A stretch of DNA of 64,000 bases from positions 4,481,001-4,545,000 of the forward strand of contig NZ_AP014637.1 of NCBI RefSeq assembly GCF_000829415.1. Reading direction: 5' to 3'. Under the pieces are notes generated by a model that saw only the letters and a list, made by a program, of their open reading frames with translations, searched no databases and was not told the origin of the DNA. Made by a program: the position numbers and the translations under genes. This DNA comes from Pseudomonas sp. StFLB209 (GTDB lineage Bacteria; Pseudomonadota; Gammaproteobacteria; Pseudomonadales; Pseudomonadaceae). This document shows, in pieces, positions 11,273-19,592 of the stretch (position 1 is its first letter; each line of letters opens with the position of its first letter).

Positions 11273-11422
11273 ATGCCCGCCAATGACGATTACAAACACG
11301 AGCCTGAACACGATCACCTGCTCGATCACGAGTTCGCCACGGATTCATTTGAGGAGGAGCAAGAGGGTGACGATGAATACGATCACGACCCGTTCGCCGA
11401 CGAGTTCGAGGACGATGAGTAG
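11273..11422 (+). CDS. Small, extremely acidic protein (49 aa)
   Basis: ATG at 11273, stop TAG at 11420-11422. Roughly half the residues are Asp or Glu, there are five His, and Lys occurs once, with repeated patterns such as DDEYDHDPFADEFEDDE. The composition is far from random for this GC-rich genome, where other frames would give Arg/Ala-rich products, which supports real coding. The ribosome site is weak. No domain is recognised; a metal-binding or DNA-mimic role is speculation. Confidence 0.5.
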   Translation: MPANDDYKHEPEHDHLLDHEFATDSFEEEQEGDDEYDHDPFADEFEDDE

Positions 11423-11454
11423 ATCCTCGACCATCGAGCGACCGCGCTAACCAA

Positions 11455-11712
11455 TCAAGCCAATACCTCGGGATGCGGATAAACCGCAGAGGGCTCGGCC
11501 CGCTGGCTTTCATCAATCCGCAACGCCGCACTGCGCAGTGCCTGGGCCGATGATTCAATGGCTGCGATGTGCCCTTGCACATCCAGCCCGTCGACGTGTC
11601 CGCCACGCTGATTAAGGAAGATCAGGTGCCCGCTCATGGCAATGGAAAGACTCTCCAGATGCGTTGCGGTCTGTTCAAGATCACTCTTGATGGTATCCAG
11701 AGATTCCAGCAT
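11455..11712 (-). CDS. Hypothetical protein (85 aa)
   Basis: Starts MLESLDTIKSDLEQTATHLE at 11712 with AAGG about nine bases upstream; an upstream Met at 11769 would add a basic extension with no support. The protein is predicted mostly helical, with heptad-like leucines in the first 40 residues and Ala-rich segments later. No signal peptide or membrane segment is present. Function unknown. Confidence 0.6.
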   Translation of the reverse strand: MLESLDTIKSDLEQTATHLESLSIAMSGHLIFLNQRGGHVDGLDVQGHIAAIESSAQALRSAALRIDESQRAEPSAVYPHPEVLA

Positions 11713-11972
11713 TGCTCGGCGCCTTGGTTGTGGGTGCGATCCAATCTTCACGACTGCAAAAGTCGTCAAATCCGTTTGTGTCCATTCCTGGCTAAGTGTG
11801 GTGCGAGATCACGAAGTCGCGTCTGTGCGTGACACGTTTCTGGCGTCGGATTTTTGCTGCCAGGCCCCGTAAATAAAGGCTCACAGCTTGGAATAACGGA
11901 CAGGCAAAGTAAAGCGCGCTGACGTAAAAGCAGGAGATCGTGTCGTCCTTTGGTTGATAATGATTCCTGTTT

Positions 11973-11995
11973 GTGATGTTATGTTGTTGCATTTA
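11973..11995 (+). promoter_or_regulatory. Possible Zur box upstream of the L36 paralogue gene
   Basis: The sequence contains a perfect ATGTTAT half-site followed by a degraded second half ending GCATTT. It resembles the Zur operator (ATGTTAT-N-ATAACAT type) at the left arm only. Placement about 20 bases before the gene fits repression. Zinc-dependent control of cysteine-free ribosomal paralogues is established; this particular site is an inference. Confidence 0.35.
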
Positions 11996-12013
11996 AAGCC
12001 GAGGGTATATCTT

Positions 12014-12163
12014 ATGAAAGTGTTGTCATCGCTCAAGGAAGCCAAAGCCCGTCACCGCGACTGCCAGATCGTCAAACGCCGCGGGCGAATCTATGTGATC
12101 TGCAAGTCCAACCCGCGTTTCAAGGCACGCCAGGGCAATGCGAAAAACCGTAATAAGGGTTGA
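12014..12163 (+). CDS. ykgO: 50S ribosomal protein L36 paralogue (type B, zinc-independent)
   Basis: A 49-residue basic protein ([20 protein letters not shown] at the start) matching the C-minus L36 family. The four-ligand zinc ribbon of ordinary L36 is absent; only two Cys remain. Such paralogues replace the zinc-binding form on the ribosome under zinc starvation. The start at 12014 matches family length; the frame extends upstream but that part is not conserved. It is monocistronic. Confidence 0.88.
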   Translation: MKVLSSLKEAKARHRDCQIVKRRGRIYVICKSNPRFKARQGNAKNRNKG

Positions 12164-12168
12164 TTGAG

Positions 12169-12208
12169 AAATAAAGACGGGCAACCGGTTTTAGATCCGC
12201 TGCCCGTC
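12169..12208 (-). terminator. Terminator for the 44-aa gene
   Basis: An 8-bp stem GACGGGCA/TGCCCGTC (12176-12183 with 12201-12208), followed on the minus strand by TTTATTT. It lies directly after the small leftward gene at 12215 and may also serve ykgO from the other side. Confidence 0.6.
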
Positions 12209-12214
12209 AAGTCC

Positions 12215-12349
12215 TCATTCGACGCTGCAGATCCAACGCTGATGATGTCGATAAGGCGCGCGAATAAAGGTGATATCCGCGATTCGTTTCAGACCTTGCT
12301 GCTGCAGAGCCAGGGTCAGTTGCACGAGGGTATCTGCTTCGATAGTCAT
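12215..12349 (-). CDS. Small hypothetical protein (44 aa)
   Basis: ATG at 12349 with an excellent ribosome site (AAGGAGACAGCA then ATG). The product begins MTIEADTLVQLTLALQQQGL and ends HHQRWICSVE. It is immediately followed by a terminator-like hairpin, which supports a real small gene. No known domain is recognised; an amphipathic helix is likely at residues 6-20. Confidence 0.6.
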   Translation of the reverse strand: MTIEADTLVQLTLALQQQGLKRIADITFIRAPYRHHQRWICSVE

Positions 12350-12524
12350 TGCTGTCTCCTTGTCAGATGCTTCATTGCACAAGGAGTGTGACCGCAGACA
12401 AAAACGCCTTATTCAGTTTTTATCAGCAGCCAGTTGCCCAGCGGTCACGACCGGTTTTTTTGCCCCGAGTTGCAAGAAAATCGCTGGCTGTTCAACCACA
12501 TCCCTTGTTCCTGCCTGCGTTCAA

Positions 12525-12842
12525 TCAGCTGGACGACAATTTCATCAGCACCAGACCGCTGACAATCAGTACCGCCGCCAGTATCCGCAGGAAGGTCATC
12601 GGCTCGCCTAGCACGGTGATGCCAACCACGAACGCGCCTACCGCGCCGATGCCGGTCCAGATGGTGTAGGCGGTGCCCAGCGGCAGGCTGCGCATTGAGA
12701 TCGATAGCAACACGATACTGGCGATCATGGCCGCTGCGGTGATGAGGGTAGGGGTGAGTTTGCTGAAACCTTCTGACTGTTTCATCGTAAAGGCCCAGAC
12801 AATTTCCAGAATGCCCGCCAATACGAGGTATATCCAGGCCAT
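12525..12842 (-). CDS. gdx: Guanidinium exporter, SMR family (Gdx/SugE)
   Basis: A 105-residue four-helix small multidrug resistance protein. Residues that define the Gdx subgroup are present: Glu13 and Trp16 in helix 1 (GILEIVW), Ser42, Tyr59 and Trp62 in the segment GTAYTIWTGIGAVGA. Gdx proteins form antiparallel dimers and exchange guanidinium for protons across the inner membrane. The gene lies directly downstream of a two-hairpin RNA of guanidine-II type, so guanidine-induced translation is likely. The ribosome site is AGGAG just before the ATG. Confidence 0.92.
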   Translation of the reverse strand: MAWIYLVLAGILEIVWAFTMKQSEGFSKLTPTLITAAAMIASIVLLSISMRSLPLGTAYTIWTGIGAVGAFVVGITVLGEPMTFLRILAAVLIVSGLVLMKLSSS

Positions 12843-12865
12843 GCCCGGTTCTCCTGTTCAAAGAA

Positions 12866-12912
12866 TCGGGCCGTCCCGAAATGCTGTCCCGTCATGGGTG
12901 AGGGCGTCCTCA
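12866..12912 (-). promoter_or_regulatory. Guanidine-II (mini-ykkC) riboswitch candidate
   Basis: Read leftward there are two short hairpins in tandem. The first (12912-12899) has a 5-bp stem TGAGG/CCTCA and loop ACGC. The second (12879-12866) has a 5-bp stem TCGGG/CCCGA and loop ACGG. They are 19 bases apart, and the ribosome site of gdx follows the second. Guanidine-II RNAs consist of two such hairpins with ACGR loops. The second loop matches; the first has C at the last loop base. Position before a Gdx gene strengthens the call. Confidence 0.8.
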
Positions 12913-13066
12913 ACAGCCTCGCTTTATAACTCAAGAGCGAGCGCTACGAAAACGCTCGTCGTCATGCAGCCATCGACGTGACCGCTTGCAGCTTCGCTTT
13001 GAACTGAGCGCACGCCGCAGCGGTCTAGCCACTGACTACCTTTTTCATTGGTCAGGAGTATTGCCC

Positions 13067-13510
13067 TTGAACATCTTCGAAGCGCTGCGCGAAAGCCACG
13101 ATCGTCAACGCCGTTATGCCGATGCCATGATTCAGACCCAAGGTGCCAGTGAGGAGCGGGCCGAAGCTTATCGGCTGCTCAAGGATGAACTGCAGGCGCA
13201 TGAAACCGCAGAGGAGCGGCATTTCTACGTGCCGCTGATGCAGCATGACAATGGCGTAGACCTGAGCCGTCATGCGATTGCCGAACATAACGAAATGGAT
13301 GAACTGATGGAAGAGTTGGACGCCACCGACATGTCCAGCCCGAGCTGGCTGGTCTCGGCGAAAAAGCTCAGCCATAAAGTGCATCACCATCTTAAGGAGG
13401 AGGAACAGAAATTCTTCCAGATGGCCGGCAAACTGTTGGACGACAAACAGAAAGAAGCGTTGGCGGGTAAATACGTGAAAGAGTTTGAAGAGCAATTGGC
13501 CGAGGATTGA
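13067..13510 (+). CDS. Hemerythrin HHE-domain protein
   Basis: A 147-residue four-helix bundle protein with His/Glu positions spaced as in hemerythrin cation-binding domains (RESHDRQRR, HETAEERHFYVPL, HNEMDEL, KVHHHLKEEEQKFF), giving a likely non-haem di-iron site. Relatives bind oxygen or NO, or act in iron and redox homeostasis. I choose TTG 13067 as start because AGGAG lies eight bases upstream and the product then begins MNIFEALRESHD; no in-frame ATG gives this N-terminus. Confidence 0.85.
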   Translation: MNIFEALRESHDRQRRYADAMIQTQGASEERAEAYRLLKDELQAHETAEERHFYVPLMQHDNGVDLSRHAIAEHNEMDELMEELDATDMSSPSWLVSAKKLSHKVHHHLKEEEQKFFQMAGKLLDDKQKEALAGKYVKEFEEQLAED

Positions 13511-13560
13511 AACCGGCTGGCAGTGTTAGACTCGGCGTTTTTCAGGGATAAGGGCTCGTC

Positions 13561-13908
13561 ATGAAATACGCGACTCTGATAATGGCGACCGTGCTGCTGG
13601 CCGGATGCGCCGCGCCGTCGAATTCGGCGCGCTCCGAGGGGCCGTTGAAAACGCTGGCCAGCGAGAAAACCAGCGCCGAGGTGGCCCAGTGCATCCAGGC
13701 CGCCTGGCAAGACGTCAAGCTGTTCGGCGATTCGGCAGATGTGTTTCTGGACCGCCAGGGTGACGGCAACTTTACGGTATTTACCACCCAGACCCGTTAC
13801 TTTGCCGATGTCCTCCGCCAGGGTGGTGGCAGTGAGGTGCGTTTCTACGCACACAAGGGCGGCGACCAGATTGCGTTGCGGGCTGCGGCAATCGCCACCT
13901 GCCTCTGA
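13561..13908 (+). CDS. Small lipoprotein
   Basis: A 115-residue protein with a lipoprotein signal peptide: charged start, hydrophobic core and lipobox LAGC (Cys16), so it should be lipidated and exported. The mature part (about 100 residues) has a periodic soluble pattern with Cys at residues 42 and 114 that may pair. No enzyme motif is recognised. It follows the hemerythrin gene by 50 bases on the same strand but probably has its own signals. Confidence 0.75.
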   Translation: MKYATLIMATVLLAGCAAPSNSARSEGPLKTLASEKTSAEVAQCIQAAWQDVKLFGDSADVFLDRQGDGNFTVFTTQTRYFADVLRQGGGSEVRFYAHKGGDQIALRAAAIATCL

Positions 13909-13916
13909 ATCTTGAG

Positions 13917-14192
13917 TCAGTCGCGGTAGAACACCTGCACCAAGTGATAGCCGAACTTGCTTTTCACCGGCCCGTGTACGGTGCGCAGTGGCTTCTTGAA
14001 GATGATCTGGTCAATGGCGCCGACCATCTGGCCGGGTCGCACCTCGCCCAAATCGCCGCCGCGTTTGCCAGAGGGGCAGATCGAGTGTTTGCGGGCCAAT
14101 ACATCGAAGGCTTCGCCCTTGGCCAACTGCAGTTTCAAGCGCTCGGCTTCTTCGGCGGTCTTGACCAGGATGTGGCGGGCTTGGGCTTTCAT
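13917..14192 (-). CDS. ppiC: Parvulin-type peptidyl-prolyl isomerase
   Basis: A 91-residue stand-alone parvulin. Conserved parts are ARHILVKTAEEAE at the start, GGDLGEVRPGQM in the middle and GPVKSKFGYHLVQV near the end, containing the active-site His and Phe positions. It has no signal peptide, so it acts in the cytoplasm. It is convergent with the lipoprotein gene and divergent from the pilus ATPase gene. A close relative lies at 22671-22952. Confidence 0.92.
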   Translation of the reverse strand: MKAQARHILVKTAEEAERLKLQLAKGEAFDVLARKHSICPSGKRGGDLGEVRPGQMVGAIDQIIFKKPLRTVHGPVKSKFGYHLVQVFYRD

Positions 14193-14288
14193 GAGGCGCT
14201 GCTACCTGTCGCAAAAGGCTGTCATTATGCCTGTCTACTACGCTCAGCAGTGTAGCGGCCTTACTTTTTTACCCCTGCGGTGTCGATT

Positions 14289-15467
14289 ATGGATTTTCAG
14301 GCATTACTCAAGACCCTGGCCACTCAGGACGGTTCGGACCTTTATCTGTCTACTGGCGCGCCACCCTGCGCCAAGTTCAACGGTGTGTTGCGGCCATTGG
14401 GTACTGAAACGCTCAAGCCCGGTGAAGTGGCCAAGGTCGCTGATGCGATCATGGATGACGAGCAGAAAACCGCCTTCGAGCGTGAGTTGGAAATGAACCT
14501 GGCCGTGTCCCTGGCCGGGGTCGGGCGGTTTCGGATCAATATCTTCAAGCAGCGCAACGAAGTGTCGATCGTGGCGCGCAATATCAAGCTGGATATTCCG
14601 AAATTCGAAGACCTGCACCTGCCGCCAGTGCTGCTTGATGTGGTGATGGAAAAGCATGGGCTGGTGCTATTTGTCGGTGCCACCGGTTCAGGCAAATCGA
14701 CGTCTTTGGCGGCACTGATCGATTATCGCAACCGCAATGCCAGCGGGCATATCATCACCATCGAAGACCCGGTGGAATTCATTCACCGGCACAAGAAGTC
14801 GATCATCAACCAGCGTGAGGTCGGGGTCGATACCCGCAGTTTTCATAACGCGCTGAAGAACACCCTGCGCCAGGCACCGGATGTGATCCTGATCGGCGAG
14901 ATCCGCGACCGGGAAACCATGGAGCATGCGCTGGCGTTTGCTGACACCGGGCATCTGGCCATTTCGACCTTGCACGCCAACAACGCCAACCAGGCGCTGG
15001 ACCGGATCATCAACTTTTTCCCTGAAGAGCGCCGTGCGCAACTGCTGCATGACTTGGGCAATAACCTCAAAGCGTTCGTTTCCCAGCGTCTGGTGCGCAC
15101 CCCGGACGGCAAGCGGCGCGCGGCGGTCGAGGTGATGATGGGCTCACCGACCATCCGCGACTTGATTCAGCGTAACGAGTTGACCGAGCTGAAAAGCATC
15201 ATGGAGAAGTCCGGCAACCTGGGCATGCAGACCTTCGATTCGGCATTGTTCAATCTGGTGGTGGAGGGTGCGATCAGCGAAGAAGAAGCCATCAAGCATG
15301 CTGACTCGAAGAACAATGTGCGCTTGCGTCTCAAGTTGCATGGTGAGGGCGGCGTGACTGCCGCGCCGACCGCAGCACCAGCGGCGCCGGTGGGGGTCGC
15401 CAGCCCGAGCATGACTCAGTGGGGCCTGGTGGAGGATGACGACGAACCCGGCACGACACAGTCCTGA
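14289..15467 (+). CDS. PilT/PilU-family type IV pilus retraction ATPase
   Basis: A 392-residue secretion-type ATPase with Walker A GATGSGKST near residue 132, an Asp box (IITIEDPVE), Walker B in DVILIGEIRDRET, and a His box (HLAISTLHANNA). The overall similarity is closest to PilU, but it stands away from the pilT-pilU locus, next to a parvulin gene, and may be a third paralogue. The C-terminal ~40 residues are a low-complexity Ala/Pro tail. ATG 14289 is preferred to the GTG at 14280 because it matches the family N-terminus MDFQALLK. Confidence 0.85.
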   Translation: MDFQALLKTLATQDGSDLYLSTGAPPCAKFNGVLRPLGTETLKPGEVAKVADAIMDDEQKTAFERELEMNLAVSLAGVGRFRINIFKQRNEVSIVARNIKLDIPKFEDLHLPPVLLDVVMEKHGLVLFVGATGSGKSTSLAALIDYRNRNASGHIITIEDPVEFIHRHKKSIINQREVGVDTRSFHNALKNTLRQAPDVILIGEIRDRETMEHALAFADTGHLAISTLHANNANQALDRIINFFPEERRAQLLHDLGNNLKAFVSQRLVRTPDGKRRAAVEVMMGSPTIRDLIQRNELTELKSIMEKSGNLGMQTFDSALFNLVVEGAISEEEAIKHADSKNNVRLRLKLHGEGGVTAAPTAAPAAPVGVASPSMTQWGLVEDDDEPGTTQS

Positions 15468-15484
15468 GCGAGCAAGGCCCCGTT

Positions 15485-15973
15485 TCAACCAGCGGGCGGG
15501 GCCGACACCGTGAACCACTGCACCAGCAGCACACCGACAAACATCACGGCGATACCGGCCAGGCGCCCGCTGTTCGCCTCCTTGACGGCTAAGCCCATCA
15601 GGCCGAAATGGTCGATCAGCAGCGAGCTGAGCATCTGCCCGGCAATCACGCAGGCAATGAAGCCGGTTGCCCCCAGACGAGGTGTCAGCAGCAGGGCGCA
15701 GGTGATGTAGACGACCCCCGCCACACCGCCCAACCATGCCCAAAATGGTAGCGCCGCGGCCTGGCTCAAGGCGGGCAAGGGTGGCCGCGCGGCCAGCAGC
15801 GCTGGCACGACGACCAGCACGCTGATCAATAAAGACGCGACTGTCGCCCACAGTGGATGGCCCATTGCGCGGCCCAGTGCGGCATTGCTGCCAGCCTGAA
15901 AGGGTATAAGCGCACCTGCCGCCAACGCAGTGGTGGCCAGCAGCGCTGCGGTCAATGACGGCGAACCATTCAT
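15485..15973 (-). CDS. YdcZ/DUF606-type small drug/metabolite transporter
   Basis: A 162-residue membrane protein with five hydrophobic helices, matching the DMT-superfamily half-size YdcZ group (AGALIPFQAGSNAALGRAMG near the start; CVIAGQMLSSLLIDHFGLMG later). Substrate unknown. It is convergent with the pilus ATPase gene and divergent from a LysR regulator with about 95 bases between them, so the regulator probably controls it. Confidence 0.8.
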   Translation of the reverse strand: MNGSPSLTAALLATTALAAGALIPFQAGSNAALGRAMGHPLWATVASLLISVLVVVPALLAARPPLPALSQAAALPFWAWLGGVAGVVYITCALLLTPRLGATGFIACVIAGQMLSSLLIDHFGLMGLAVKEANSGRLAGIAVMFVGVLLVQWFTVSAPPAG

Positions 15974-16068
15974 GCTCGTCTCCTGGTTAATCCAGCTTGT
16001 GTCGGAGCAGAATCTTGATTAATTAGTTAGCTGAATGGAAATTCGAATTCAGGATAGGGTTCATTCTT

Positions 16069-16977
16069 GTGGTGAATAATCTGCGACGTATTGATCTGAA
16101 CCTGCTGGTGACCCTGCACGCGCTGTTGATCGAGAAGCATATCTCTCGCGCCGCCTTACGCTTGCACAAGAGCCAGCCTGCGGTCAGTCATGCTTTGGCT
16201 CACTTGCGCCAGTTGTTCGATGACCCGTTGCTGGTCCGGCGCGGTGGCAAGCTGGAACTGACCTCACGTGCTGCGGAGCTGTTTCAGCCGCTGAATGAGG
16301 CATTGGGCCAGCTCGGCACGTTGCTCGATACGCCGCAGTTCGATCCGTCCAATACCCAGCGTGTGTTTCGCTTGGCGATGTCGGATTACGGTGCGCGGGT
16401 GGTGTTGCCTGGGCTGGTGCCGCAGTTGCGCGCTGCTGCCCCCGGCGTCGAGCTACGGATCAGTCAGTCCAGCCGTGAGGCAATGCTGGCTGATGTGATG
16501 GAGGGCCAGGTCGACATGGCGCTTGGCGTCTTCGCTGATCACGCACCCACTGAGGTACATCGCCACACACTGTTTCGCGAGCATTTTGCCTGCCTGGCCG
16601 ACGCTTCGACAGTGCCGGCATGCAGTGCGTTGAGCCTGCCTGACTGGCTGGCTCGACCTCACGTGATGCTGGCGATGCGATCAACAGCCGATAACGAGGT
16701 CGATCAGGCACTGGCTCGCGCCGGTCATCAGCGGCAGATTGCTGTGCAACTGCCGCATTGGGGCGTGGCAAGCGATTTGATTGCCGGCACCGATCTGATT
16801 CTGACCGTGGCCCGGCGCAGCCTGGACGCCGTCGCCCGCGACCCACGGTTATGCATCTTCGAGCCGCCGCTGTGCATCGAGCCCTTTGACTTCTCGTTGA
16901 TCTGGCATCGACGCCGGGATGGCGATCAGGCTCACGGCTGGCTGCGACAGCTACTCATGGTTCATGCCGCCCGTTAA
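16069..16977 (+). CDS. LysR-family transcriptional regulator
   Basis: A 302-residue regulator with an N-terminal winged helix-turn-helix (LNLLVTLHALLIEKHISRAA then LRLHKSQPAVSHALAHLRQL) and a periplasmic-binding-protein-like effector domain. The start is GTG 16069 or GTG 16072; there is no ATG near the conserved N-terminus. It lies divergent from the YdcZ-type transporter gene, the usual arrangement for a LysR regulator and its target. The effector is unknown. Confidence 0.88.
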   Translation: MVNNLRRIDLNLLVTLHALLIEKHISRAALRLHKSQPAVSHALAHLRQLFDDPLLVRRGGKLELTSRAAELFQPLNEALGQLGTLLDTPQFDPSNTQRVFRLAMSDYGARVVLPGLVPQLRAAAPGVELRISQSSREAMLADVMEGQVDMALGVFADHAPTEVHRHTLFREHFACLADASTVPACSALSLPDWLARPHVMLAMRSTADNEVDQALARAGHQRQIAVQLPHWGVASDLIAGTDLILTVARRSLDAVARDPRLCIFEPPLCIEPFDFSLIWHRRRDGDQAHGWLRQLLMVHAAR

Positions 16978-16990
16978 TCGCCAGACTCGC

Positions 16991-18568
16991 TTATCCGGTG
17001 TGCGCGGCCGCCAGTAGCTCGCGGGTATAGGGGTGTTGTGGGGCATTGAACAGCGTTTCACTGCTGCCGTACTCCACCACGCGCCCATCTTTGAGCACCA
17101 GCACGTCGTGGGCCAGCGCGCGGACCACGCTCAGGTCGTGGCTGATGAACAGATAGGTGAGGTCATGTTTTTCTTGCAGGTCACGCAACAGGCTCACCAC
17201 CTGCTTCTGGACTGTGCGATCCAGTGCCGAAGTCGGCTCGTCGAGCAGAATGAATGCCGGCTTGAGCACCAACGCGCGGGCGATGGCGATGCGTTGGCGC
17301 TGGCCACCGGAAAACTCATGAGGGTAACGATGCCGGCTGGCCGGGTCGATCCCCACTTCCTGCAAGGCCCGGATCACCTGCTGGTCGCACTGCTCAGGGT
17401 CGAGTTGGGTGTGGGCTTGAAGGCCTTCAGCAATGATCTGCGCCACTGACAGGCGCGGGCTGAGGCTGCCGTAAGGATCTTGAAACACCACCTGCATTTG
17501 CTTGCGCCACGGCCGCATCTGTTTATGGCTCATGCCATCCAGGGCCTGGCCGCGAAACCGGATCGTGCCGCTGGAGTCGAGCAGGCGCAAAATAGCCTGG
17601 CCGAGGGTGGACTTGCCTGAGCCGGATTCGCCCACGATGCCCAGGGTCTTGCCGCGTTCGACGCTCAGGCTGATGTCGTCCACGGCCTTGAGGTATTCCT
17701 TATGACGGCCGAACCAGCCGCCGGCCAGCGAGAACCACACGCGCAGGTTTTCGACCTCCAGCAATGGTTCGCGAGCGGGGCGGGTGACGGGTAAACCTGC
17801 CGGCTCGGCGTCCAGCAACAGGCGGCTATAAGGGTGCTGCGGCTGTTTGAACAGGCTCTGGCATTCATTGTGTTCGACAATTTGCCCGGCCTGCATCACG
17901 CACACCCGCTGGGCCACGCTGTGGACCAGGTTCAGGTCATGGCTGATCAGCAGCAGCGACATGTTCAGGCGTTGCTGCAGGTCTTTGAGCAGCAGCAGGA
18001 TCTTGCGCTGGACAGTGACGTCCAGCGCGGTGGTGGGCTCATCGGCAATCAGCAGCTCCGGTTCACAGGCCAGCGCCATGGCAATCATCACCCGCTGACG
18101 CTGCCCGCCGGACAGCTCATGCGGATAGGCCTTGAGGCGTTTCTGCGGCTCGCGGATGCCGACCAGTTCCAGTAGCTCAACGATCCTCTGCTGCGCCTCG
18201 CGTCCGCTGATGCCGCGGTGCAGCAGCAGGGTTTCGCCAATCTGTTTGGCTACGGTGTGCAACGGGTTGAGAGATGTCATCGGCTCCTGGAAGATCATTG
18301 CGATGCGGTTGCCGCGCAACTGGCGCAGGGTTTTTGCGTCAGCGCCCAGCAACTGCTGACCACGGTAGCGAATGCTGCCGCTGCACTGGGTGTCGGCTTG
18401 CGGCAGCAATTGCAGGATTGAATGGGCAGTGACCGACTTGCCCGAACCGGACTCTCCAACCAGCGCCAGACACTCGCCGGGGCGTATATCCAGACTGAGG
18501 TTATACACCGCTGGCTGGCCGTTAAAGGCGATGTTCAGGTCGCGGATTTCGATCAGATTATCCGGCAT
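16991..18568 (-). CDS. yejF: Peptide ABC importer, fused double ATPase YejF
   Basis: A 525-residue protein with two ABC ATPase domains in one chain. Walker A is GESGSGKS in both halves; signature motifs are LSGGQRQR and FSGGQRQR; Walker B segments end [12 protein letters not shown] and [11 protein letters not shown]. YejF energises the YejABEF importer of oligopeptides, including microcin C-type antibiotics. The start [10 protein letters not shown] at 18568 fits the family; upstream Mets overlap yejE. It is the last gene of the yejABEF operon, with one base between the yejE stop and its start. Confidence 0.94.
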   Translation of the reverse strand: MPDNLIEIRDLNIAFNGQPAVYNLSLDIRPGECLALVGESGSGKSVTAHSILQLLPQADTQCSGSIRYRGQQLLGADAKTLRQLRGNRIAMIFQEPMTSLNPLHTVAKQIGETLLLHRGISGREAQQRIVELLELVGIREPQKRLKAYPHELSGGQRQRVMIAMALACEPELLIADEPTTALDVTVQRKILLLLKDLQQRLNMSLLLISHDLNLVHSVAQRVCVMQAGQIVEHNECQSLFKQPQHPYSRLLLDAEPAGLPVTRPAREPLLEVENLRVWFSLAGGWFGRHKEYLKAVDDISLSVERGKTLGIVGESGSGKSTLGQAILRLLDSSGTIRFRGQALDGMSHKQMRPWRKQMQVVFQDPYGSLSPRLSVAQIIAEGLQAHTQLDPEQCDQQVIRALQEVGIDPASRHRYPHEFSGGQRQRIAIARALVLKPAFILLDEPTSALDRTVQKQVVSLLRDLQEKHDLTYLFISHDLSVVRALAHDVLVLKDGRVVEYGSSETLFNAPQHPYTRELLAAAHTG

Positions 18569-18569
18569 A

Positions 18570-19592
18570 TCAAGACCTCGGGTCGAAGGCATCGCGTAGC
18601 GCTTCGCCAATGAACACCAGCAAGCTGAGGATTAGCGCCAGAGCAAAGAAAGCGGTCAGCCCCAGCCAGGGTGCTTGCAGGTTGGTTTTGCTCTGGGCAA
18701 TCAGTTCGCCCAGCGATGCACTGCCGGCCGGCATGCCGAAACCGAGAAAGTCCAGGGCCGTGAGGGTGGTGATGGCGCCGGTAAGAATGAACGGCAGGTA
18801 ACTCAGGGTGGCGCTCATGGCGTTGGGCAGGATATGCCGCACGATCACTCGCCGGTCGCTGAGCCCCAGGGCGCGGGCGGCCTTCACATATTCCAGCTTG
18901 CGCCCACGCAAGAACTCGGCCCGCACCACATCCACCAGCGCCAGCCAGGAAAACAGCGCCATGATTCCCAGCAGCCACCAGAAGCCCGGCTCGACGAAAC
19001 CGGACAGAATGATCAGCAGGTAAAGCACCGGCAAGCCTGACCAGACCTCCTGCAGACGCTGGCCTATCAGGTCGGTCCAGCCCCCGTAATAGCCTTGCAG
19101 CGCGCCGGCAGCGATGCCAATCACCGCGCTGATCAGGGTCAGCGCCAAGGCGAACAGGATCGAAATCCGGGCACCAAAGATCACCCTGGCCAATACGTCG
19201 CGCGACTGATCATCGGTGCCTAGCCAGTTCTGCGCTGACGGTGGGCTTGGGGCCGGAACGCTCAGGTCATAATTGGGTGTGTCGGCGCCGAACGGGATGG
19301 GCGGGAACAGCATCCAGCCGTCGCCCTTGGCGATTTGTTGTTGCACGTACTGGCTGCGGTAATCAGGCTGAAACGGCAACTCGCCGCCAAATGCCTGCTC
19401 GGTATAACGCTTGAATACCGGGAAATACAGCGAGCCTTTATAGCTGAGCACCAGCGGCTTGTCGTTGGCAATCAGTTCGCCGCCCAGGGTCAGCATGAAC
19501 AGCCCGCAGAACAGCCACAGCGACCACCAGCCGCGACGGTTGGCGCGAAACCGCGCCAGCCGGCGTCGGGCCACAGGGGACAGGCGCTGCAT
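18570..19592 (-). CDS. yejE: Peptide ABC importer permease YejE
   Basis: A 340-residue inner-membrane permease with an N-terminal helix, a periplasmic loop (residues ~45-130) and about five further helices. The EAA-type loop LGLSDRRVIVRHILPNAMSA contacts the ATPase. It pairs with YejB to form the channel. Its ATG overlaps the yejB stop by one base (TGATG), typical of coupled operon genes. Confidence 0.94.
   Translation of the reverse strand: MQRLSPVARRRLARFRANRRGWWSLWLFCGLFMLTLGGELIANDKPLVLSYKGSLYFPVFKRYTEQAFGGELPFQPDYRSQYVQQQIAKGDGWMLFPPIPFGADTPNYDLSVPAPSPPSAQNWLGTDDQSRDVLARVIFGARISILFALALTLISAVIGIAAGALQGYYGGWTDLIGQRLQEVWSGLPVLYLLIILSGFVEPGFWWLLGIMALFSWLALVDVVRAEFLRGRKLEYVKAARALGLSDRRVIVRHILPNAMSATLSYLPFILTGAITTLTALDFLGFGMPAGSASLGELIAQSKTNLQAPWLGLTAFFALALILSLLVFIGEALRDAFDPRS

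Noticed and set aside
11059..11286. 75-aa frame before the acidic protein
   Set aside because: No ribosome site, unusual composition, and it overlaps the better-supported 11273 start.
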